Source of the DNA: Argopecten irradians
Lineage: Eukaryota; Mollusca; Bivalvia; Pectinida; Pectinidae
Assembly (NCBI RefSeq): GCF_041381155.1
Contig: NC_091139.1
Location: 11,393,905-11,457,904 of the forward strand
Length of the DNA: 64,000 nt
Direction: 5' to 3'
Numbering within the stretch: the first letter of the stretch is position 1; each line of letters begins with the position of its first letter. The notes beneath the pieces are model-generated. The model was not told the origin of the DNA and ran no database searches. It saw only the letters and a program-made list of their open reading frames with translations. The position numbers and the translations under genes were made by a program. Below are positions 24,046 to 36,480 of this stretch, one piece after another.

Positions 24046-24700
24046 TTAAGAACTTTGCGCAATCTGTTATTACACAGTGTTTTACTTAACATCGTGGCAG
24101 GGTGGCTAAAGTTGGTTTTAAATTGTAATAATAAATTTGCGTTACGTAAGTCTAATTCTCAACTATCATAACATACTTGACAATGTATTGTACATGTTCA
24201 GTCACAGGAAAACCAAAACAAACTTCCAGGGGAGTTTTAGTTATAATTATAAGTCGTTAATTATTTTTTTTTAGATCATTACGAAACCTTTTGTTCTGTC
24301 ATTATCACCCCTTGAGGTTGCAAAGATATGTAAGATAATTGATATACCTCTTACTTTATCAGTTGTTTAACACCAGGAGGTAGGCGAGGTATGGGGTAGA
24401 AACATTTACACGGTCCACTGCACAATAATACGAGACATAATACCCCGTCAAAGTACAATACAGGCAATATTTTCTGGGTCACTACACCCTGTCCAAACCT
24501 TCTCTACCAATTAAAGGGTGTTGTACCGTCAAATTCAGTATGTTAACGATTATATCTTATAGTTTGATACTTATCTTTAACACTCACCAGGTCTATCATT
24601 ATTCTAACACAATTAGAAGCACAGTGTACTTTTTTACATTCTTATGATACATTTATACAAATATCAAACACGTATGTGGTATAATTTTAAAAGCATCTTT
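24046..24700. repeat. Segment shared with the TGF-beta units
   Basis: The order cgtggcagggtggctaaa, then gttacgtaagtctaa, then tgtattgtacatgttcagtc, then gtaagataattgat, then acacggtccac matches 44715-45092. It also matches 55880-56245 more weakly. The part after 24490 matches 46346-46460. No gene was found. It may be a copy of the distal part of a TGF-beta unit. Confidence 0.55.
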
Positions 24701-25340
24701 AGTACATTTTTGTAAAATATTTAATCAAACGTTAAAGTCATTTAGGCTTGACTTTCAAGTAATCATGTGGATAAAGAAAAAAAGCTGTGGCTAAAATTTT
24801 GTATGCTACACTTAAAGCTAACAAAGGCCCAATATGTTTAGTTATAATTGTAATTAATAAATCGTCTGTAATTAAAATAGATCGACTACAGGAAATAACG
24901 GGACTAGAGTTTTCTGTTACCTCCTGGTGTGGTTTGGCAAAGAACATGTTTTAATTAAATTTCAGGTCAAATGTAAAGTAAATTCAAATTTAAATATAGA
25001 GCAGCAGTTGACCTTTTTCTTTTGACATATATATTACATAAATGGTAAGACGTATTTCACCACGCTTCATTCATCCCACCGTAGCAATGTCAAGGACTAC
25101 GATATTCAAGACTATTCAGGATGTTTAAAAACATGTCAAAATGTAATTTACGGATTTTGCAAAATAATTTATCACTTTTGTCGTATATATGTATTATTTC
25201 ATGAAGACATATATTTGGCACACATAACTTAGTAATATCTGCCAGTTGAAGTTGAATCTTTTTTGTTTGTAGTGACATTTTAGACGAGAAACACAAGTAC
25301 TAATGATATCTTTTTCTTAAATAGGATAAACACTATACGA
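24701..25340. other. Intergenic sequence
   Basis: AT-rich, with short open frames only and nothing recognisable. Confidence 0.4.
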
Positions 25341-25628
25341 CGCTACCCGAGGGTCATCCTCGATATTCCAGGGGTTACTATCACTGACATCATATCCAAC
25401 CCTGAACAATCTCACAATAAAACTGAAGGCACCAGAAGACAAATAATTTGAAAATGTGTACATCAAATAAATTGTATAATGGTCCACTGTGTTTGACTGT
25501 GTTGCTTTGAAGCTGATTGGTCAGATGAAGGTGAACTGCCTCCGGTTTTTACTATGAGATAATCCAGGGGTGAATGTAACGTCAGTGATAGTAAACACTG
25601 GAGTATCAAGGATGCCCGAGGGTCACAA
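25341..25628. mobile_element. MITE-like element with inverted termini, family D
   Basis: The left end ctacccgagggtcatcct ... ggttactatcactgac and the right end gtcagtgatagtaaac ... gatgcccgagggtca are inverted repeats of about 45 nt. They enclose about 200 bp without coding potential. Related, more decayed pieces occur at about 42330-42590 and 54555-54660. Confidence 0.7.
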
Positions 25629-28310
25629 AATGTAGTAATATCCAAGGCTTGCCTGTACTCGTTCAGACGGTACGAGGTGCTTTGCGTATTCGACACTGTG
25701 TGGTGTTTTTTTTTTTCTTTCTTTTTTTGTCCAATAAGTTAACAGAAACTTGTAGGCTATTTCCTTTCAACAAATTTTATTGACATTATTGATGGTACCT
25801 TCAATAGGATCAAATAGCAGGCTACGCCTATACACATTCTTTCCTCAAATTAATCACAATTTGTGGTCAAAATTCTGTATCTTTATAAGAGGCTATCCGG
25901 GATATGATTGTCGGTTATATTTGGACAAGATATTTCTATACATTAGAATTAGTTTAAAGTTCAAAGCAGGTAGGTTGGATTCTAGCTTTGGCATTGGTCT
26001 CCTCAAATTAATTTGTCGAGCCATAAGCTTTTGATTCGGACACCTATATGTGTTATCTAGTGAGTCAAAAAACCCAGTATTACATAAAAGTGTCTGTATG
26101 ATTATAGACTCAAAAGCCTGTAGTCTAGCTTTGCACAAAAAAGAATAATATACATCTTGCAGTTGTGTCCCCTCTAACACAAATTATCCTAAGCGCCTGA
26201 AATGCCATGTAAGATGATTTCTGATGAACCGAATCTATGATTTTTTATTGGTGACATGATAACAATGACATTGTTTATGCTGTAAAGAATATAAAAGCTG
26301 AGGATACAGTATTTTTTCATAATTATATATTAAAAGAATAAGATGTTAGGTTAATTGGAACATATTGGTATTAAGCTGTATAAATATGTAAATATAAACA
26401 TTACACTATCATCCATTGCTGTTAATTTTTTTTAATGTGCCATACCTGGTCTAAAATTTGATAAGTTATTATTATTTGTTTAGTAATCTACTGAAAACCA
26501 TCAGATTTGATGAATTGAGCTGTGACAATCATTCCAATGGACAGACAATCATGATACCTTATACAGCACAGACGATTTGCACCGCAGAGTTCTTTTTTAT
26601 GCATTATGTATGTTTAGACAAATAAATGCCTGCAGAAATCACTTAACAATTACGAATAAAACTGTAAAATATGAAATGAAATTGTAGACAAAAACTTGGC
26701 TCCATGGTCTGACCGCATATATGTACTCATTTTACTGCTCTGTAGATTGTTAGTATAATGATTTTGGCAGCAGCTCTTATTTATATCTGTAAAATTAAAA
26801 CATATGTATTGTTTGTATTGTAATTCTCAAACTGTTGGTAACTTCTGTTTGTGCGTAAAAATATTAAAAAAAACTCTTCTTTGATTCTTGAGTATGAAAG
26901 TTACAGTCGATATAACTGAAAGTTTTCATTGTGTATTTTCAATTTCCTCCAGCTTCATGTGAAATTCGGCAGTTAGCGCCAGCGCCACCTTGAATTGCTC
27001 TCTCACATTTTTTTTACTGCTTTGTCATATTAACTGATGGTTTTGAACCTTTTGCAGCAACTAGCCATGTCCGGTACATTGAGTGGTTAAGATACTTTAA
27101 GCTGGTTTCAATTGCTTTTGATACAAACACGTCTCGGCATTTTACGTCATACCATTATATCACGTTGGAGTGCTAGCTAATTCTTCATTTCTGTGGAGGC
27201 TTAAATCGTCGTATGTTTTGTTTTCGATTCCTCCTAAAAATGTAAGAAATACAATTTTAAAAATCTTCTAAAATACAATGGCTATCTGAATGCCTCTTAA
27301 GGGTGGCAATTGAATGACTGGTTACATCATCCCACCGAATGACGTAGCCAAGCCATCTAGCGTCAACATTTAGAGTAAACATGATTGATTGTATCGATGA
27401 AAATATTTCCGGAAGCTTCAATAAAATTAGTACATTTAACTTTTTAATTTTGGACGTAACTGAATGTCTTACGTATTCGTTTGAATACATTCGTGTTAAT
27501 GATACAAAACTTCCTCAAAGCGTTTATCAGCAATATTGAAACCAGTTCCATTCACTAATAATGTGTGAATACGATTTCGTTATCAAATTATTTTTAAAAG
27601 TAAATACCTCAGTAAAAACACATGAATAAAATTATGAAATAGAAGTATATTGTGTTACCGTCTACTACGTAGATTTCCTCTCTGCTCCTGATCAATCGAC
27701 AGCAACGATATCGTCTTGGGAAAGAAATAATATAATCAAAGAAAGAATTAAATTAAGAAGTTATTTGAATATCATTGTGTCAATGATGAAACCATATGTG
27801 GAGTTAGGAAAAGAAATGTTCTTTTTTCATTCGAACAATTTTTGATAAAAATGAATGTTAATATTTCACTTATGTACATATCTAATATTTCTACTCTTAC
27901 CTTAAGTGTTTAAGTATTCTGATTATAAATTAAAAATGAAAATTTGACTTAAAGTAGTAAAAACAATTAAGCGAGCAGTCAGGCACCGAAAACAATTCTC
28001 AATGCGTTCTTTGACGTTACAAAATCCCTAACGTATCAAAACGACGGCCAAATTCTGTTCAGTTGTGCAGTTTTGACCATTGTAATAATGGAAAAGTCCC
28101 GTGAATTTAGCACTGTTCTAAACATAACTCTGTGAAAGCAAGGCTAGAAATGTCAACACGTGCATAGCCAGCCGGGAAGACATTTTAGGATTCCTATAAT
28201 ATGAATTAACTTCTTCGAATGCAGAACGATTTTGACAATCCATAAGAAATTATACTGGATATATTTACACATTTTTTCCAATTTTAGCCACCCTTTGTCC
28301 GACTATTCAA
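25629..28310. other. Intergenic, 3' side of the lectin-EGF receptor gene
   Basis: There is no supported gene. Overlapping short frames at 25780-26180 on both strands look like no family I know. A cytoplasmic-tail exon for the receptor gene was sought here on the minus strand and not found. Confidence 0.4.
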
Positions 28311-28380
28311 TTTAATCATATTCTGATGTATCGAAAGGTCATTTGAATCATGATTACATATTTTACTGTCATGAAGAGCC

Positions 28381-31300
28381 TTACCTAAATATCCACATGA
28401 ACATCATCGTATGTCCCACCAATGTCAATAAAATGCTAAACACAACAAGGACTAGAATAGGTGTACCAAGATTGTCCGTATTTGGACACACCATTGGTGT
28501 CGGTTTGTGCATCGACGTGATGAGATCCTTAGCATCGGAGCAGGTCTGGCGAGTATCCGTGCACGACTGGAGGGTTTTTAAGCACGTCTGCACAGCCGTG
28601 TCCATATCTATAATGACATGTCAAATTGCATTCATCTTTGTAAGTACTTTTGGTTGTTTTAAGATGTTTATCATAATAACGTAAACTATACCAGTAATAG
28701 TGAAATATGAGATTTTATATACGCTTACATGAAAAAAATGCAAAATGATACTAATACATTAAAAAGTAAAAGTAAAAACATATAATCGGTTATTTTTCGC
28801 AGGTCGACAATTCCACGATTTTATATTTCGGAGGCTATGGAAGTAAGTATATTAAGCCATTTAATTTCATGACCTTGAAAATAAACAGTTATTCAATAAT
28901 CTCTTGTTGTTACAAATGAGAAACTTCAAGGAATAACCAATCCCTATAGTGAATTTAACTTTAACAATGCGGCATTAAACTTTCAGTTATGCAGATTATA
29001 ATAAATGATCGTACCGACAGTTCTATCGCAAGCATCTCCAGTCCATCCATCCTGACAACCTGCCGCAACGTCATCACACATCCCGGTCACGTGGTGACAT
29101 CCGGGAATTCGACAATTACAAGTCTTGTTGCAGCGGGTGCCAAAGGTGCCAACTGGACAAACTTTTGAATCATAAAAGAAGAAATCTCAATATTGTTTTT
29201 CTTCACCCGAATGTTAATTTGATAATAATTATTAAAAATGACTGAAATATATTTGTCAAACTCTTTTATTTGGTCCTTTTTACCTTTATCACATGCTTCC
29301 CCCGACCAGCCTTCCTGACATCCCTCATATATACAAGTTCCATTGGTTGGTTCACAACCAGGAAGCTCACAGTGACACACAAAGAAACAATTGTCACCGA
29401 ATTTTCCAGTAGGACAAACGGATGTGTCTGTATAAACAAAACATTGTTGTTGTTTTTGTAACCATTAAATGGTAAAAGCATATAATCGGTTATTTTTCGC
29501 GGGTCTATAATTCCACAATTTTTATTTGGGAGACTATGGGAGTAGGTATATTAAGCCATTTCTTGACGGGGGTAACGACCTTGAAAATAAATATTTATTC
29601 AGTAATCTCCCATTGCTACAATTTAAATGAGAAACTTCTATGAATGACCGTCTGCAATAATGATTTTAACATTTACAATGCGGTGTATTCAAATTGTTGG
29701 TTATGAAGATTATAAAAAATATGCATGCAGATTATAACAGTTGATCGTACCAACACTTCTATCGCAAGCATCCCCAGTCCATCCATCCCGACATCCTGCC
29801 GCAACGTCATCACACATCCCGGTCACGTGGTGACATCCGGGAATTCGACAATTACAAGTCTTGTTGCAGCGGGTGCCAAAAGTACCAACTTGACAAACTT
29901 TTGAATCATAAAAGAAGAAAACTCAATAACTCTTACATATATTGTTTTTCTTCACCCGAATGTTAATTTAATAATAATTATTAAAAGTGACTGAAATATA
30001 TTTGTCAAACTCTTTTATTTGGTCCTTTTTACCTTTATCACATGCTTCTCCCGACCAGCCTTCCTGACATCCCTCATATATACAAGTCCCATTGGTTGGT
30101 TCACAACCCGGAAGCGCACAGTGACACACAAAGGCACACTTGTCACCGAATGTTCCAGTAGGACAAACGGATTCGTCTGTATAAACAAAAAATTGTTGTT
30201 ATGTTTTTGTAACCACACATCAAATCATGACAAGTAGAATAATGGGTCACATGTAACCGTTAAAAAATATGTTTAACCCAATTTCACTTATGTTTTCCCA
30301 TATATCTACCAAAGTTAGTATATACACTCTTTATTCCGTACAACTTAAAGATGCTCCACCACAAATGAATGGTATTTTTTCTCTATTAAAACTGGAGCAG
30401 ACGAATAAGTATTTTTATTCAGTTTAAGTTACTTACTTTACACCATTACCACCATTGACAAATTCCAGTTTCTTATTTTAATTCATAATAAAAAAAGAAT
30501 GATTAATTGCATCCCGAAAAAGTCCATGGCACTATGCCCTATGTGGAATTAAGTACTGATTATGCATGCATCAAAAGCAAAAAGATTATTTCATATGCAT
30601 TTCTGTGTTATTAAACTGAAATAGATACGATTATATATCAGTTATTGTTCAATTGATCGGATCATTTACGCTCCGTCAGCGGTTGAGCATCTTAAACGTA
30701 TCTTACTTGTATTTTTCTCATCACATGAGTTCCCTGACCAGCCTTGTTCACACCCGGGTTCGAAGCAGGTACCATTAAATGGATCACATCCGGGTATATT
30801 GCAATGACATATCAGTTCACAGTCTTCTCCAAATGTTCCCAGTCCACATGCTGTGAAAATGATGTCGTTCTAGCGTTCAAAATCTACATGCAACTATACA
30901 AAGTAACCTATTAAGTTTTATATTAGAATATTTACAGTCAGAAGTGATTTGATAGTATAAACCCCGCTGATTTTAATAAAAGGCTTCTCAACTTTATTTC
31001 TCGATCGATTATGTCGAACGGTTGAATATTTATGAAGGGTATCGATATTTGTTTTATGTACCGCTCGCGGTCCATTCCCAATATTGATAACGTTCATAAA
31101 CTTTATCCTCCGATAAAACCACCAGAAAAATACATGTACTTTAATCCTGAAGTATCAGTACTTGATTTTCCCACGGTAGATACATTGTACAGTATATTAT
31201 AAGAATTATCTTTAACATTATTGCTTATGTGGGGCTATGCTCGGGTAACTATATAAAAGTTCTTAAAAGTATTTAACAGTTAGAAAAACATATTCAACCC

Positions 31301-34300
31301 TCTCTAAGTTATTTTTCTCATTGCTCTCATATTTAGAACATGATATCTTCGTAGAACTTGACTAATCTTACTTGTATTTTTCTCATCACATGAATTCCCT
31401 GACCAGCCTTGTTCACATCCGGGTTCGAAGCAGGTACCAATAAATGGATTACACCCGGGTATCTCGCAATGACATGTCTGTTTACAGTCTTCGCCAAATG
31501 TACCCAGTCCACATGCTGTGAAAGACGTTCAAAATCTACACTATAAAATTTATCTAGAAAAATTACTACTTGAGTATTCCACAACAAATACATTGCATAG
31601 TATAAGCATAATATTCAACATTATTGCTTTTGTGGGGTTATACTCGGGTAAATATACATATATTGGTTCTTAAATGAGTGTTCATTTCGTAAAACATTCC
31701 AAATGAGATTTTATGAAACAAGACTAAGAAGTCTCGGGACGAGTTTTTATCATATAACTACAACAACACACATTTCGAGGCACGCGTCACAACGTATTGC
31801 GAAAATCCGACATTTTGTCCCGCAGTCCTAGAAATCCTAAGGTCAAGTATTTTTTCCTGACGTTCGCTTCAGGTCATATTGCACTAGTGACGAATGCAAA
31901 AACATTTCACGGGCTAATCATAAACCACTAGATATCAGTGGGATTTTGTGATATAATGCATTATTTATTTAGACATATGATATTTGCATAACTCTAATAT
32001 CAAGTACCAAGTAAATATACCCTCATCACATGCAGCACCGTGCCATCCTCTGCTACAACCGGGAAGTTTGCATTTTCCTGTCACGTGACTGCAACCGGAA
32101 GTCTCACAGTGACAAAGTCGGCTGCAGTTAACTCCAAATGAACCAGCGGAACACTCTACAGTACACATATATAAAATAAGGTCAGAAGATAAATAGATAG
32201 ATACAGATGTACCAAGTGTAAGGGCATTGTATATTCTTGATACAATATTATATTCTGAAATATTGAAAAATATAATATGATTCGATAATGTTCCCAATAT
32301 GCAAAATAAGATAATTTTTCACATCCGTAAGTGAGATGTTTAAAACGGCATGTAATATTTTGCTTATAAGAATTATTCAGAATCTTAATAATGTCAAGAA
32401 ATGAAATTTTGAAGCGACATTAAAAGATTGTGTCCTTTTTTCGTTCCATACATATTTTATCATTTCAATACCATATTCTAAAATTTGCAAAAAATAGCTT
32501 TTTCGAATCAGTGAGTATTTTTTTTATTAGAATTAGCAAGATTTTCCATAATGGTAAGGAAGGATCTCTTAATTCGATATTAAAGAATCATTGATCCTTC
32601 TCCTTTACCTTGAACTACGTACCCTGACTACAGGTGGCGCCCCTGTAACCCGGAAGGCAGACAGCTTTATCACAGAGGCCCGTTATATGGTTACACCCTG
32701 ACTCTCGACAGTGACACACGTGACTACAGTTAGCGCCAAAAAGATGTGGTCCACATTCTGAAAGGCCAAATCGGGATTTAGGAAAGAGGAGAGACGACAG
32801 AGCTTCTCCATCGAAGTTCAAATCTACACAAACCTGTGGAAACAATAAACGTATTGTTGTTGTTTATTGTTTTCATTCAATTTTTCAAGCTAAAAAATGG
32901 TGTTTAGTGACTTCTGTCTTCGTTTAATAAACAGTCGGTGGTTGATTTGCCTTACCTTGAAATGTTCATTAAATCATAAATTACCAGACCGGTTACTAGT
33001 TTTTCCTTGGTACGTTTATGAATTAAAACATAGCAATACTTTACGTGTGTCATATACAACATAAATTTTTAAAAAATACCAATATTTTGTAAAAAATAAA
33101 TTCATTAGTACATTTATGCATGAAAGGATGCGTAAATATATTTATTTTGCATATGAAATCGTTACTTTAGAAGATGTCATATATTTACTAGTATCACAGC
33201 GCATGCCCTTCCATCCGGGCTGGCACTCAGGTGTATCACATATACCGGATGTTACATTGCATCCCTGTTGACAGTAGCAAGGAAATTCACATTTCTCTCC
33301 ATAGTAGTGGGAAGGACATCCTATATGATCAAAAATAATTATTACCGATACACAAGCGTTATCATCATCAAAAACGAAAATAGCAATAATAGGGAATTCT
33401 AAAATATGAGAAATAACGTACGTCGACAAATTAACTATCAAAATGGAGAAAACCAAATACTGGGCATGCTAAGATATGGGAAATAAAGAATATCGAACAT
33501 GGATGAATTCAAATTGAAAATAACAAATATTAGACTAACAAAACAAATATTGAGAGAATGAGATGCTACAAACGTGGATACTTCTACGTGTGTGAATATT
33601 TTGCTGATTCTGCAGCTCTATGACAATTTCCAAGCCGTGCAACTTTATCAAATAGAAAACAAATACAAAATTCACGTTTGAATTTGACAATATTAAATTG
33701 ATATCAATTTATCAAGACATTATTATGAAGCCAAGTGGTGTTTAAGCAAAACTATAAAAGTAAAATCACAAGTGATTTGTTTGTCAGTTATCTACGGTGA
33801 AAAGGAAATAACAACCCCAAAACTGGAAATTTCGCAAACTGTAGACAGTGTGCTAGGGGAAGTAACTCACCATAGAATGTCTTCATATGATAAATTGAAC
33901 TAATTGAGAGACAAACAATTATCAAAATTTGAACTTATGGTCGTTACATGCAAGATATAATTTTTTCATATAAATAGCAAATATTATGATCACAACAATC
34001 GATCAATATTGATTAATCCACTATTCATGATAACAAAGATGAATCCTCGCGGTCTTTATGACATTTTCCTTACCATAGACGTCGATTTCACAAATCTCCA
34101 CGAAAGCGTTAGACGTGTCGCTGTGGGTGACTACCATGACGTAGCGTCCGTCAAGTTCACATGTCTTGTTCTGTACGACGTCGGGTATTACGTCAGGGTC
34201 GTCGTCATGGTAACATATTCTTCCGTTAGTCCATGATGACGTATTCGACACATACAGGAAGTAGCCATTTTGTCTCCCAGCTAAAACATAGAATTAGCTT

Positions 34301-36480
34301 CTTAAAAGTTGTCGCACTTAACACTGCAATATATAGTTTAAAGTGATATAAAATAACTAACAGCGCTGGTAAGTCAAATGCCTACTATAAAATTATATAT
34401 ATGTAGAAATGTATGGAATCCTTCCGTGATGCAGTTTAGTTCAAAGTGTTACAAAACAAATATCCAGACAAATATCACAAGGGCAATGGTCTTAATTTTA
34501 AAATTATTAAGATTTGATAAGCGTATGATACCAAGATGTCATACTGATTTAGTCTATCTTTCTACAAACAACCTCGAAACTTTAAAATGGACCAATATAC
34601 TTCAGTCGGACACAATCGTGAGCATTTCTGAAATTTTGCATTGCGGAGGAGTAGCCTGCCTACCAGAGTACTAGATACATGTATATGACTATACGAAAGA
34701 GTTTTCATACATTCAACGGGTTCAATTTTATTTTGATATTTTGGGGTAAATGACAAATAATGTGTTCAGCTAAATGTCATTGAGTTCAGAAAATTTATTT
34801 TAGATTTTGAATTAAGTTTATGAACATAAAAATAGAAATATTAAAGAAAATTAAAGGATACATAATAATTGTAATATTCAGATCTTATACAACAACTTTG
34901 AAGGAATCATAACTGCCAACATAGAGTAGAAGAGAGAATATAGTAAACCAAGCTACCTTGTACGTTATTAATGGGCTGATAATTAACTCACTTCCTCCGC
35001 GGAATTGAATGTCGATGTTTACAATCCGGGCAACCTGTCCGATGTCACCTCTCCACCAAGCTGTGGGTGCCAGTGTGGATACGAAGCAGTTAGACAGCGG
35101 ATTCCATCCATATCGCCCATCCACTGCTCTAGAAGCGTCATAAGGAGAATGCATAGGACTGGAAGTTGTCCGCATCCTCGTCTTCAGGTTTACTGAAATT
35201 TAAAACATATTCATTCAAAGGCATCTGTTTCGACCCACTTCGAAAAAATACACTCTACCAATTTCAAAGTGCTCTAGAACAAACTTAATATTTTATAGCA
35301 AAACATGTTCTTTACATTGTATTGTACATTGTTTCAAAATTAAAGCGTTCAGAAATGTTTGTCATACATGTAGTATAATTATTATCCGATATTGCATACT
35401 TTGTCGTTAATGTAAACAATTTTATCCTGAATTCACATTTGTAATAAAACTCAAAAACTTCAATTCGTTTTTTACAAAATGTTATGGAATAGGTTTAATA
35501 TTCTGATTCATCAGAGTTATTTCCCTTGGTTTAACTTTGATATAGCAGAGTTCCTGACTAGTTAATAGCATTAGAATGTTGGACATTCACTTCCCTAGGT
35601 ACCTACATATACACTATGTTATTTTTTCATGTCTGAACTAGCTACTAAAATTTTTATTTATTGAATTCAGAGAGTATTATCGATTTGACAAACTTATCAT
35701 TTTATTTCTATTCTTTCGATCAAAATCAAGCTCAATGATACGTATATAGCTATATGTGATGGTTGGCAGCTCGCGTGCCCAGAAACGATAACGTGACGGC
35801 ACGTAAAACTCTTCAATTCATTTGGTTGGTAGCATATTACACATTTTTATCAAAATTACCTCGAGCCTGACTTCTTTTTATGATAACATAATGCGACAGG
35901 TACATAGGTATATGCTAAATCTTTCTTTGGTAGGCTATGTGGATCTTATACAATCAATATGAGCCACATGTATATATACACTGCATGTATACACATCGAG
36001 CTGAACAAAGTCATGTGTTGATATTAGGATTTATTTACCTAATTCGAGTATAGCTCGCAAATTCGTTCCCGGTTGTGTTTATTTCTGTTAATATTTGTGT
36101 ATTTTGTGGCTACAGTTATTACTAGGCATGGTTCTAATTTTGACCAATTTTTGTTCAGGCCATCAATACAATCTTCTTTCGTTTGCAGTAACTTTATCAC
36201 AATTTACGAGCTGTATTATTTACTAGCGGTAATTAAATACTTATCAAATCCCATACGGCATAGATTCGCCTAAAGTAATGAGGAAAGGCATTTTAAACTG
36301 GTAAACATGAGCTGTCTTAAGACAAAGGAATACAATAGCACTGACAGACAAGAGGATTATGACCACCATGTACAATGGAGGGAGACTATATATAAACATG
36401 CTTAATAACTTACCCATACCGTCCGCCATTAAAGCCCATAGAACTATAAACAAAAAAGAAAATACACCGTTCGTCTTCAT
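28381..36480 (-). CDS. F-type lectin / multiple-EGF transmembrane receptor
   Basis: Thirteen minus-strand exons: 36480-36414, 35192-34992, 34280-34074, 33320-33189, 32757-32623, 32155-32021, 31515-31372, 30850-30707, 30176-30033, 29897-29751, 29427-29284, 29161-29015 and 28607-28381. Every junction is phase 1 and the total is 1974 nt, or 657 residues. Order: signal peptide (MKTNGVFSFLFIVLWALMADG), F5/8-type fucolectin domain of about 136 residues over two exons, nine one-exon EGF-like modules with eight cysteines each, a stalk, and a transmembrane helix (TPILVLVVFSILLTLVGHTM). The layout resembles the MEGF10/SREC-type receptors expanded in molluscs. A cell-surface role in glycan or particle recognition is inferred. 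The stop TAA lies inside a good donor sequence (ttag|gtaagg), so a spliced form with a cytoplasmic tail remains possible. ATTAAA follows at 28316-28311. Confidence 0.82.
28790..30235 (-). repeat. Tandem duplication of a two-exon EGF segment
   Basis: Two copies of about 730 bp (about 28790-29480 and 29480-30235) match in both exons and introns. Shared intronic markers are tataatcggttatttttcgc at the edge and tgttaatttgataataatt-type sequence in the intron. High intron identity indicates a young duplication. Confidence 0.7.
30345..30706. mobile_element. MITE-like element with inverted termini, family C
   Basis: The left end ttaaagatgctccacc and right end gcggttgagcatcttaaa are inverted repeats. 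They enclose about 330 bp without coding potential, inside an intron of the receptor gene. A second copy without a clear right end lies at 43466-43760. The terminal ttaa may be a target-site duplication. Confidence 0.7.
31676..31960. repeat. Dispersed repeat family B, intronic copy
   Basis: Same order as 18002-18372: gagtgttcatttcg, ccaaatgagattttatgaaa, then ttttttcctgacgt, then gatatcagtgggatt. It sits in the receptor-gene intron between exons 32155-32021 and 31515-31372. Confidence 0.6.
34074..35192 (-). other. F-type lectin (fucolectin) domain, two exons
   Basis: Exon 35192-34992 carries SPYDASRAVDGRY and TAWWRGDIGQVARI. Exon 34280-34074 carries NGRICYHDD, then KTCELDGRYVMVV, and ends FVEICEIDVYG. 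These are landmarks of the galactose-binding F5/8/fucolectin fold: the DxxRAVDGR start, the WWRVDLG-like strand and the C-terminal CEIxVYG strand. I could not confirm the full fucose-binding HxRxD triad, so sugar specificity is unknown. Confidence 0.75.

Larger units (their letters stand above)
29015..33320 (-). other. Array of nine EGF-like exons
   Basis: Each exon is 132-147 nt, flanked by phase-1 introns, and encodes one module of the pattern C-P-x-G-x-F-G-x-x-C ... C-x-C ... G-C ... C ... G-W-x-G-x-x-C-D with eight cysteines. Exons 31515-31372 and 30850-30707 are near-identical neighbours. The pair 30176-30033 / 29897-29751 is nearly the same as 29427-29284 / 29161-29015. The array has therefore grown by recent local duplication. 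Confidence 0.8.

Noticed and set aside
25780-26180. Overlapping frames of 84 and 95 codons on opposite strands
   Set aside because: There is no recognisable domain, splice context or conservation within the window. They were considered as a receptor tail exon or transposase piece, but nothing supported this.
27040-27110. tRNA-like gagtggttaagat stretch
   Set aside because: It has no matching B box or cloverleaf, so it is too weak to call a tRNA or SINE.
32758-32845. Extended 5' end of EGF exon 32757-32623
   Set aside because: An open frame continues upstream, but the acceptor at 32758 keeps phase 1 and starts right at the module's first cysteine, like every other EGF exon.
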